Source of the DNA: Callaeas wilsoni
Lineage: Eukaryota > Chordata > Aves > Passeriformes > Callaeidae
DNA: 64,000 nucleotides
Assembly: GCA_013398955.1 (NCBI GenBank)
Contig: VWPU01009512.1
Span: forward strand, 62,001-126,000
Reading direction: 5' to 3'
This document shows positions 39,420-50,300 of the stretch, piece after piece. The translations under genes were made by a program, and so were the position numbers. How positions within the stretch are numbered: position 1 is the stretch's first letter; each line of letters opens with the position of its first letter. The notes under the pieces were generated by a model. The model did no database searches. It worked only from the letters and a program-made list of their open reading frames with translations, and was not told the origin of the DNA.

Positions 39420-39600
39420 CTGAGCACGTGGACATGCCAGTAGAGCTGAGGCTGCAGTGCAGCCGTCCTGACAACGCAGGGATGGTGCTCTGGTTGGTTT
39501 TCAGCGGTGGAAGCATGGGCAGCGTTGACACGGCGCACGTGGCGCGTGCCTTGTCGCCCTTTGCCTTTAGTCTTCTGAAGTGACGAGCTCACCTGGCCCC
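39420..39600. promoter_or_regulatory. Local CpG-rich patch with two CACGTG E-boxes
   Basis: About a dozen CpGs cluster in roughly 180 bp in a window otherwise depleted of CpG. The patch includes GACACGGCGCACGTGGCGCG near 39526-39545. Perfect CACGTG palindromes lie at 39425-39430 and 39536-39541. This is too small for a standard CpG island. It could be a hypomethylated enhancer or a minor promoter, or chance. No transcript evidence is available. Confidence 0.3.
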
Positions 39601-40103
39601 TGGTCTGTGGCTGCAGGTCAGGGGAGGGTTTCATGAGGCTAAATCAGGGATCAGGGCAAGCTGTGGGGTGCCTTGCAGCTGAAGGCAGGGAGTCTCTGTG
39701 TCTGTGGGTGTGATGTGGACGCAGGAACTTCGTTTCTTTTGAAGTTGATGTGCTAAGCCATGGATTAAAGCTCTGCAGACTTGCACCCAGCGAGCTGTGA
39801 CACCTGCATGCCAGAGAAGTCACTTTAAAAGGGGTTTCAGGCTTGTTTTCTGCAAGTGCTCAACTTGATCAAGGCTGGTAGTACAAACTGTAATAAAAGA
39901 GGGGACAGGGACATAAGAAATCCTTTGTGGCAAGCCATGTGTAGTACTAGGGAGAGACGGTCCTCACCGGCGTGTATCAGAAGTGTTTGTAAGGTTATGT
40001 CTTGCAACTGTGGGTTCTGAGCATTTACTCACCCCCCCAGCTCCTGTCATACCTGCAGGCACACAGACAGCCATGTTGGAAATGACATCCCATCCTACTT
40101 TCA

Positions 40104-40104
40104 T

Positions 40105-40196
<92 letters not shown>

Positions 40197-40213
40197 TTTT
40201 TTTTTTTTTTTTT
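40104..40213. repeat. (TTTC)22 microsatellite followed by T19
   Basis: Twenty-two perfect TTTC units (40107-40194) run directly into 19 T. The plus strand is pure pyrimidine for about 110 bases and the minus strand pure purine. The minus-strand reading (poly-A followed by GAAA units) looks like the expanded tail of a retroposon, but no element body adjoins it. The array explains the open frames crossing it. It is likely length-variable and error-prone in assembly. Confidence 0.98.
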
Positions 40214-42056
40214 GAAGGTAAATAATCAAAACAGAATTCGGGGCCTCAAAATTACTGCAACTGCAGGAGTTGGCACTTAATGGCAGCTTTGCCTCTAGTC
40301 GTGGCATCAAGTTACTTTAGAAGCCTTTGAAGTCAACAGGGCTGGAGGGAGAAAGTGTTGTGTTGCTTCTTTAAAAAGAAACACGCTTCAGTTATATTTG
40401 CAGCTGGGGTTTTAATGGCTGCGAATTAAAGCATGTTTTATTTGGCCTTTGTTTTTAGTGCACTTTTACCCCTTGGGGCACTTGAAGCCAAGGCACAGCT
40501 TGAGCTGTAGCTGGCTGCAGCACACGAGCACAGCCATCATCAGCCTCCCCTTCTGTCCATCTGCAGAGCCCGCTTTCAGGGTTTGTGTGCCCCACAACAC
40601 GAGCGTCCTGCCCTCCCCAGTCAGCTCCCCTGGCACCTCTTTGCATGCTCTGGGTCTCTGCTTACACAACAGCAAGCAGTTTGTGGCTGGCAGTGTGGCT
40701 TGGAGCGGTCTGGTGTAAACTTTTTGTATTGGCCCTGGGGACCCTAATTTCTAATCAGCTCCAATTAACTTACTATGAATCTGATAAAAGGAAAGAAGCT
40801 CAGTTTAAAATGGTGCAGATAGGCACTTAACGTGATTTAATGTATGCCTGCATAGTCTAACTGCTTATCTGCACATCTGGCCCAAATACTGGTGCAAATC
40901 TGACCCATACCCTTTTTTTGACCATATTAGCACTAAAAGGAGAGAAGGTAGATTATGCAGTTAATAGGCTACAGCTTGATTCCTTTTTGATCCTTGGAGC
41001 ATCAGCCATGCTGCCGAGTAGAAGGAAAGGTGCTTGGAGGATGGTGCTGGGAGTGGCTGAGCAAAGTGCACTGCACTGGTGGTTTAGGAGCACACTGACG
41101 TGAGGAGATGTAGGAACCTTTCATCCATGCGTTTGCTAGGCCCTGTGTGGTGGAATCTTTAGCAAACCACATCAAACTGGGGCTGCAGTCACCAATAAAT
41201 ACTGGTAATAATAATACACGGTTTTTGACCCTGCTTTATACTCCGCCTGATTATGAGTGTCGCTACATTTTGTGATTAGCAGGCCACATCAGCTGGCTCA
41301 GTCAACTTACTCAAGCAACACGAAAACACAATAATTTTTTTATTATTATTTTTTGTGTGATAGAAAATAGTGCTTTGCAGTGAAAACTTTTTAAAGTATG
41401 GAAGGAGAGGACACAAGACATCTGTCCTAATAATAAAATTAAGAGGTTTTTGTATGTTTGACAGGTGACAAACATCCCAGTTCAGACTGTCTTTCTAGAG
41501 GCTAGTTTCAGTGTTCCTTGAAAAACTAACAGAATTATATTGTTTTACCGGATGCATTGAATTTCAGTGAATATAATAATGATCATTCTGATCCATAGTT
41601 CAAGAATATTGAAGACAAACTACTTTATGGTTTCAGTGAGGCCATGAAAAAGGGCCAAGAAGGTTCTTATATGTCCTCCACATACTTGCAGATGAAAAGC
41701 TCTGTCTCATGCAGAACAGAAATAATTCTTTGGTTCTTGTTATGAAGTTGTTCTTTAGATGAGAGTGATTTTATTCCTCAGTATCTGAGATTTTTGCAGC
41801 TGTCAAGTGTTTCCAGCCCTTCATGAGTTAAGGACCTGGAGTCACTTTCCCTTCTCAGAATTCAGAGTATATGGTTAAGGCAAATTCTGTAACATTTCTG
41901 ACTTCAGGTGACACAGCAAGAATATTTTACTTAGTTCTCCCCTAAGCTGTTGCGTTAGCTGTTGCCTCTCCTCTGAGCTGTTGCCTCAGAGGCTGAGACA
42001 GAGAATATGGTGAAAGCTTTTACTAAAGTATTGGATAATCTGGTGCTTGAGAAATC
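40214..42056. other. Intronic stretch, no gene recognised
   Basis: 40.45-40.72 kb is GC-richer and open in several frames on both strands without recognised similarity. The remainder is AT-rich unique sequence. A perfect 8-bp hairpin lies at 41970-41992. Confidence 0.5.
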
Positions 42057-42206
42057 TGTATGCAAATCCTGGCTTTGCTGCTGTTTTTTTCTGTGACCTT
42101 GGACTAAATATTTGCTCATTCTCTATGTATGAGACATGAGGGTACTATCTCTCTCATTTTCATGCATGGTATAAGAATAGATCTGTAAGTACTTGAGGGG
42201 TCATGG
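42057..42206 (+). mobile_element. MIR-like ancient CORE-SINE relic
   Basis: The order of words follows MIR: AATCCTGGCTTTGCTGCTGT, TTCTGTGACCTTGGACTAAA (MIR 'ctgtgtgaccttgggcaa'), TTGCTCATTCTCTATGTATG, GGGTACTATCTCTCTCATTT and AGATCTGTAAGTACTTGAGG. It is strongly diverged with no visible tail. It includes a perfect ATGCAAAT octamer at its left end. It is the second MIR-like copy in the window and in the same orientation as the first. Confidence 0.68.
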
Positions 42207-45200
42207 AGGCAGGAAATGTCATCAACCAAAGGCATGCCATTTTATCACCACACTTGTACACCGCTGTAAAGAAAAAAAAGAGTGAAACATTAAGAGAGAA
42301 GGTTTTTCTTGTGTCTCCTACTATTCCAGCAGCCCATTATCACCCTTCTACTTAATGCAGCACTTCCATGTGAGTCTGTCCATCTTCTTGCATGGGGCAC
42401 CTGAGTGGAATGTTGCCCTACGAGTGACTGGGTTTAGTTTTGGTTTAGCTGGGTTTTCTAATTATCAGGACACAGGTGGGAAAACTTGAAGCATTCATTT
42501 TGTCTGAATGTTATCGTGCCTTCTGCCTGTGCTTGGTCTCTGTAGTAGTTTTCCCTGTCAATTTTCTTTCTGAATAAGAGGAATAAGGAGTAGATCTCTG
42601 TTTTATAAGATATTTCCCCTGCCTACCCTTGCTTTCTGTGCCTAGGAGGTAGTGGCCTGCAGCAAATTCCCTGCAGCATCTGTGTTATTGCATACACATG
42701 CTTATGACACTTTAATAGTAGCTGTCAGATAACATTAATGTATTGCTGCTACAAATAAATCAAGCAGGGCTAGAGCGAAGAAGTGAGTGAATGAGAGAGG
42801 ACAGTCTCGTCCATCACTATCAGATAAGGCCACCCCAAGTATTGTCTGCTCACTTCAGCAGTGAGATGGTTGGCTGTGTGAAGACGTGCTTCGTGGAGAC
42901 ACCCAGTCCTTCGCCAGCAGCCCTCCTTCATGTGAATATCCAAAGGGCTTAATTTGTCAGTTATTCAGAGCAAGGAGAGGAAGGCTTCGGAAATGACCTT
43001 GAAGACCCTCTTCCCTTGAGTCCTGAGGATGGACCTTTCTTTGTGGGTCCGACCCTCGTGGTTTCTGGCAGGTGACTCTGTGTTACTGCTGTGCCAAACC
43101 CGGTGGCAGCAGGGTGGTCAGGTAGATCCCAAAGCCTGAAAGCCCTGGCTGCCCTCCGGGCCCTCTTTCTAGGAAGGCTGTAGGTAGTGGAGCTGGTCAC
43201 CAGAAAAAACAACTGAGTGAGGGAAAAGCAGTTACACTGAAATTCCTCCCACAAAATTATAGGCCTCATCTGTCAGTGTGCTACCACTTAAGGATCTCTG
43301 TTCTGTGGCTCTCTTTATACTTTGTAGAAATTCATTAACTTAGTACTGCTTATAAAAAGCTCTTTATCTGATAGTGCAGATGTTTCCAAACTCAGGAGTG
43401 CAAACTGTGCCTGGAATACTGTCCTCCTCCTACTGCTTGTGGAGATCCTGGAATTATCTCTTGCATTTTAACACTGTATTAGAAAATTGGCCAGCAGTAA
43501 CTTGCTCTCAGCTGAGATTGCAATATACTCACTGCGCTGCCTCTGCAGGCTCTGCAGATACCCTGGGAGTAGAGGGCCGGCATTTGAGAGCTGGCATAAC
43601 GTGGATGGAAAATTACTGTGTTAGTTCTCCCACCCTGACTCTTGTTGATAGTTGTGATAGACTACAAGGAAATATAAATCATAAACATAAAGTATAGCAG
43701 ACCACTGCCTAGTTCCTGAAAAGCATTAAAGTGTCAAATCAAGTGAGTCTGTGATTCAAATGAGTTCTTTGCAAGAAAGCTCAGAAAGTTTTAAGAATTT
43801 TTTTTTAAAGAAAAAAACTTCTTGCTGAAGCATTTGCTTTTACTGTGTGAAGGTGGAAAATTATTCTTCAGGATCCAGCTGTAGAAAGGATCATCACTAC
43901 TTTTTAAAATTTATACGTGATTGTCATGTTCTTAAAATTCTCTCCATGACAAGTCCTTTGTAGTTCCTTAAGCTGGTGATGATTTTATTATGCTGAATTT
44001 GACAGGTTAATGATTGAGTAGGAAATCGTTTAACGCTTGTTAGTGCATTTTCAAGTGATACAAAATTAACTCTATCCTATCTACATCTAAAATCAGTAAC
44101 TAAATCTAGAGTTTGGTGGTAGGGCAGGGATTGTAGCTGGTAAGTACCAAGAGGACTGGCTGAGATCAGTGCTCCTTTGCCCCTTGCATTTTGCACTTGA
44201 GATAGCAAAAGAAACATTACCCATCATGCTGAAGAGTCAATCCCAAAATAATGGGATCTTGGAGGGATATCGTGTGGGTTATTGTAGTGATGCATTGGTC
44301 TAATGTAGAATTTCTTGAAGTGTCTTTCTCTGAAGTATCAGGATTGGAGCTTTGCTGTCTAGCAGAGGTAGCAGTATGTGGTGGTCTGCGTGCTGATTTG
44401 GAAGACTGAGCCTGTTTGAAGGGGACTGCTGCCCCTTTTTTATTCAGTCATTAGCTCCCTTGCTGTGAAACCACTATGAAAACTTGGTTTGAATGGGAAC
44501 CTCTGTGGTATGGGCAGTCTCTGACACTATGATGAGGGAAGTAGCATGGACGCAAGTGCTGGCATGTCCCTAGTAATAATAAAAAGCAGTAAAGCAGTAA
44601 GAAGAGTAATGGCATTTGGTCTAGGCTTGTGATTTTGAGAGCAAAAGAACTCACAGCCTGTTTTCAGTCCTCGTGCTCTGGGTATATATTTTAATAACTT
44701 ATGTTTTTCCTGTTTAAACTGAGCAAGGCCTGGAGAACAAGCTGTTCTTCTGGAATCCTTTAGTTCATTTATTCCCAGTAGATTCCAGTGGGAAATAAAA
44801 TCAACAGCCTCTCTTCTTCTGAACAGTGACCCTCACTGTGTTTGTTAATACCTTTCAGTGTCTGTCTCCATCAAAACTCAGGATATAATTGCTCAACCAG
44901 AATATGCAAGGGAACAAGAACTAAGGTTTTTTTGAGCTTTAAAAAAGTATATTAATTGCATTTGATTTTGGGTGCCCAAAGTAAATGCTTTACTGTAGGA
45001 GCAGCTCATTTGTTTAAACTGCTTTTACAAATTTAACTTTTTATACAGATCCTGAGTTTTAGATCCTAAAAACACCTCATCAAAGCATCTTAATGAACTG
45101 GTGACAGCTATACACCTGAAAGATCTTTGAGTGTGTGGGCCAAGATGCCAAAAATTGATTTCCCTGTGGGACCAGGAGAAAAAGGCAATTTTAAAAAATC

Positions 45201-47340
45201 TTCTGGTTGAATTTGCATGTGACTGTTGTACCACTTCATGCTGCTTAAATGGATTACCTACTGAGTCCTGCAGCATAGGATCTAGAGAATATTTCCCATG
45301 TGCATACCTTGAATATGCCCAAGATGGCTTTAAATTAGGTGTTGCAGAGCAATTCTGGGTTCTGTAATGCACACAGTGAGAAAAGGAGGCAGTAGCCAAA
45401 CAAAAGACAGGAAGGACTGATTTACCAAAATAGACATGGAAAGGGATCTGGTATAATGATATCTGGTAAGTAAAAAGTCTCCTGGAAGTGCTAAAATTCT
45501 GTTTGAATCTTAATCCTAGAGGTCTGGACTGTAAGTCCTCTTTCTGCATATGTTGCCAAATAGAGAAGGACTAGAATTATACTCAGGGGGACAGAAAACA
45601 GTGTAATTGAGGCCTAAAGATCAGAGCAGACTATGGTGAAAGGGGGAATATATGAAAAAAAGTTATTTTCAGAAACCTAATAATTTCTTTAAAAGATAAA
45701 CCCCCCCATGATAATTGTGAAAATTAGTGGGAATAGCTTCAGTGATTAACTAAATTCTGTCTGGATAATGCTCTTGTGACAGTGTCAATATGTTATGGGT
45801 CTTAGCACAAACTGCTTGACTAGATGAGGTGTAAGGCAACATGAAGAACTGTGTGCTGTCTGTTTCCTGCAGCTGTTACAGACAGACAAGGTAATAAGGG
45901 GGCTTGATGGAACTCCTGGTGGGTGAGATTTAAGTGTACCTGGGCTGAGGTAATTCTGTAGAGCTGGGGAAAGACTGAGATGCCATTGCATTGGGTTATT
46001 CACCTCCTCTGAGGGACTTGCACCTGCTGTTAATAAGACAATTTTCAATGACAGAGATCTTCATCTGCTTCCAGAGAGTTTAGGAATCAGTGTACTTGAG
46101 CACATTTTCCATCTGCATTCAGACCAAGGGCTGACTTTCTTCTCCCTGAAGTGGAAGCTGTTCCTGCCAGGTGTATCTTTTGTTCCTTTGATGCTGGAGC
46201 TGATGTTTGGCACTGAGATTGCCGGGAGCAGAGCTGAGAAGGCATGCTTGCAGACAGGCTCTTCCTGATCAGCCAAATTGTTTCACTGTTCAGCCAGTGT
46301 CAGTCACATTGATGACAGTATATAGGGCAGTGGACTTAGAGCAATGTACACTTTTGGGTCTTTCTTTTCTCTACCTTTCCTCTCCTGCAAGAAATCGTGC
46401 TGCTTATGTTCCTTGAATTAAAGAAAAGCATGGGTAGTAAGCCAGTTTATCTTCCCGTTTCTGTTGCTTTCAATCTCTAATTCTCTTTCTTCTTGTGGAT
46501 AGGTAACTTCTAGCATTCTAATTCTTGTTTAGAACTGATGTGTGCACAGTTGGATGATATCTAGCATCTGACCCATCCATGGTGGTAGGAAACAGTGGGG
46601 AAGGTAAATATTCTCCTTGGAGTCCAGGTCCTGGATATTCAGCTGTCTCATATACATATTGAAAGTCCAATAAAATATGATGGTGATTTTCCAACTAATT
46701 TCTCTTTCAAAAGAGCACAGCTTTTTCTGAAGTAATTAAACAGCAATTTTTAAGATAGTTCTTCGTCATCTGTGCAGTGCTGATAATCAGATATAGCAAT
46801 TTTGCATTGTAAAAGTGATATTTTAAGGGCAAATGGAATCTCTGAATTTGGGTACTCATGCTCAGAAATGTGACACATTGCCCACTGAGCCTTGTTTGAA
46901 ACAGATAAAAACTTGCCTGTGAGCTGATGAACATTATTCAGCATTTAGGTATTTGCTGCTGCAGCCTCAATTCACTTCTCTGGTTCAAGGCAGTTTCAGG
47001 ACAAATATAGTGTTTAATACTTACATTCTCTGTGCAAGGGAGGGCAACAGAGTCCATTTGGTCCTTTTCAGACCTGCTGGTTGAAGGGACTGTACATGTA
47101 GTTTGTTATTGAGCAGAAGTTGTTTTTGAGGCAGAAAAAACAACGGGAAAAAATTAGTGGTTTGATTTCAGGTTCTATAGGAAGGAAATATGTAAGCATT
47201 CCAGAAAGCTGTTTGTGCTTCTTTGTCCATAACTTACCACTCTTGGTCCTCTGTTGTGATCTCCATTTCCTTCTTCTGTCCCATTTGGTGTGGGTTCTGC
47301 CTCTTCTGAGGTTTCACTACACTCTCCCTACTCTCTGCCT
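42207..47340. other. Intronic stretch, no gene recognised
   Basis: Mostly unique sequence. A GC-richer part lies at 43.0-43.2 kb. The minus strand is open for 174 codons from an ATG at 45025-45549, the longest open frame in the window, while a plus frame is open for 78 codons inside the same stretch. Neither peptide is recognised, and no codon-usage signature or flanking splice sites are evident. Confidence 0.5.

Positions 47341-47367
<27 letters not shown>
47341..47367. repeat. (TG)13 dinucleotide microsatellite
   Basis: Thirteen perfect TG units plus one T, followed by TTTCCAG. It is a standard CA/TG microsatellite. The TG array followed by a short T run and CAG resembles a weak splice acceptor, but the sequence after it has no recognised exon. 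Confidence 0.97.
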
Positions 47368-47371
<4 letters not shown>

Positions 47372-50300
47372 CAGAACTGCAAAGACTTTGTGAGCTTTTC
47401 AGTTAAACATGAATGCAAGAAGGAAACTGCTAGATGATGACCACATGAGAAGTTGCCAAGCAGGCTATGGTAATAACAAAAGCATCAGACAAACTTAGCA
47501 GTGGTCACTACTGCTTGTGATGCCTGACATTATGCCAAGAGCTTAGCATCTGATTGCTGGACTAGTTGGGTTTATCACTTGATTTTTGCTATAAATTTCT
47601 GAAATTATTTCTTAAAAGGGAACAGGTTTGGAGGGGTTTTTTTTCATAGGCAGACAATGTATATCTGAGTCGGTTTATTTTGCGCTTGCTGTTCTCAAAG
47701 AGCAGCTGGCTACTTTTAAAGACTCTCTTGTAGACCTCAGTGGATGAATGAAGTCGATGACAAAAATGACCTATTTAAGTATTTTGGTTTAGTCTGTTGT
47801 ATTTCTGTATTCTCCTTCTTTGCATTGCATACCTGGATTTGTGAATTTTGCCATCCTTTCACTTTTTCTTCTGTTTACTGTTATTTTACCACCTCTGCAG
47901 CAGGATGTGCAAGTTATCACTGCTGTCAAGGACCACCTACTTCACATTTGAAGGGATAGCTTGTATTTGGTTCACCAGAAAGCACAAAGTGTGTGATGAA
48001 ATAACCTCTTAGAGATACAATTGATCATTTTCTCTAGTTCTAACTGTCTTAAGCTGATACAGTTAAACTGATAAGAATAGACAGCTGGTTCCAATATCTT
48101 TATCCTATCAAAATGGCTTAGGAGCTCCCTATTGGATTTAGACTGACAAATGCTATCACATTACAGGAGCATGGCAAAGAACCAGTTTAGGATTTCAAGC
48201 CACAGTCATGGATCTGATCACATACTGAAACATTTTACACCACTATTTTATTATTGTCTCTTGCTAAATTCTTCATTTGTGTGGATCTCAGTTCCCAGAC
48301 ATAAAAGCAATAACTCTACCTGTTTTACAGTAGACAGAAAAGCTGTCGGCTGTTTTTCCTCTTTAGGCAATTGTTTATCCAGTTATCTTCCACGTTTGAA
48401 GTACTTTTCATAAACTCCTTTTGTTTTGAAGTGAACTAATAAATCTGTGTATGATACAAGGGCTGATTTGTGAAAAGCTTACTAGGCAAGGCCAAGTGCA
48501 CAGGAGCTGTATTCTTGGAAATTAAAAATCTAATGCCGTGACTAAGTATTTAAGCAGTGGTGCAAAAGATGATGATGACAACAGGGAAAGAAGATTGCAA
48601 GCTAAGTTGTTTATTGTCAATATTGTCTGCTCCAGGAAAAATGTGTCTTTGGAACATAGAGAAATATTGCACGTAATGTAAGAAAAGCAACTACTGCTAT
48701 TCAGAGGACTTTAAATTTCTACAGAATTGTGGTACCAGTTTTTGCTTATGACAATTTTTTAAGAGACAACTGGGAAATGAGCTTTATAGTCCAGGAGGTC
48801 TCTTAGGTCCTGTCTTGTTGTCATATTACAAAAAATTCTGAAAATAAGTAGTCACTATTTTTTTCTGTCTGTCTTCCCCATATTAGGTTGCTTTAAATAA
48901 CTGTAATTTATTGTTTTTCAAAGTTCAATTCTGTGGTGCACAGTATCCTCTTGGGGAGGTTAGTATGATATTTGGTCTATTTTAAGTTCACCTCAAAAAA
49001 CCTATTCAGCTGCATAATCTCTGGTAATGATCTTGGGGAGAATAAAAGTACATGCTCAATTACAGGCTCAAAATTTTCCACTAGCAGCAGAAATTTGGAT
49101 TTAGTTTCTTTATATCCTTCCCACTTCTCAGCCAACCCAACTTATTTCAATTGTCAGAATTCAAAGGCTCTTCCAAACTGTGCATCTCCAGGAAAGTGAG
49201 GTTGATTTGTTTGTTTCTGTTGAACAGTGGAATTTTTACAGTATTGTAATTCCAGTATTTTCAGTATATTCATCTTACACATTTGACAGTGAGAAAAAGC
49301 AGGTTTAAGATTCTACCAAAATATCCTTCGGCTGTAGCATATCTTGATTCAAGAATCCAGCTTCCTGCCATTTCATAATGCTTACAGAAATTAATGATGC
49401 AGTCTTGTGGTATGGGGCTTGGATAATGTTTTCAATACATATGCCTCGAACATTTACCTTGAAATGTCTTCCTTCAGATTCTGCCAAGCAATGTAAATTG
49501 TGCCTTGCAGTGTATGCTGTGAAAAACTCATGTAGTAGCGAGTAACCAAATTGTTGAAGCAATTGGAACAGAAAGAGGTTCATCTTTGCTAATTTACAAA
49601 TAATAATTTGGTTTGATCCTGGAATCGTGAGGCATTAGTGTGTGTGTTTGGGGACAGACGGAACTGGGGAGCTGGGAAGAAAGTGCAGGGTGGATAATCA
49701 TAGGATTTTCCATGTAAAGAAGGCAGAATGAAAGACTCATGGGGAGTGCAGTAGTGCAGCTCCAAAGGCACAGAGGAGAGGGGTTGTGTACAGTGAAATC
49801 GAGGCAGGCTAAATTGTGTTGTGATTTGTATTTTAAACAGAGCCGGTTGTAACCACTGTCGTTGGGCTGTCTTACACTTGCCTTTACAAACAGTTCCGAA
49901 ATGTCTTTTAGAGCTTTGCTGTAAAGTCTTTATTATATTACTGTAGAGCTTTGAAATTCAGCGTGACGAAGCTGAAGGCCAAGGAATGTGCCTTGAAGCT
50001 GATCACTGGGCTCAGTTAAAATTCGGTCGGGAATTTGCTTACTGAGTTTGTGTTGTTGAATCCAAATCTGTTTAGAGATCAGTATGCTCAGCTGCTCGAG
50101 CAGCCAGTTACGATAACAAATCTCAGACTCGTGTGCAGCCCCTCTGATGCAGAAGTAAGCCCAGTTTACTGTAACAGCTGGCAGAACCACCCATCAGCCT
50201 TTGAAGGAGAGGATGTGATCCAGCCAGGTCCCTCACAGATTGACTTGGGTACTCATGGTGGCTGTGCACAATCTTTGCAATCTGCTTTGAATGCTGCTCC

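Larger units (their letters stand above)
35436..40103. other. Intronic stretch with simple repeats and a CpG cluster
   Basis: Unique sequence with A/T homopolymers (36505-36527 AAAAT units; 38230-38241 T run; 38662-38674 A run), a C-rich CCCCA array at 36577-36600, and a local CpG-rich patch at 39420-39600 described separately. Open frames reach 119 codons (37866-38225, plus) without recognised similarity. Confidence 0.55.

Noticed and set aside
40104..40310. Open frames with FLSF and KKER repeats
   Set aside because: They are translations of the TTTC microsatellite, not genes.
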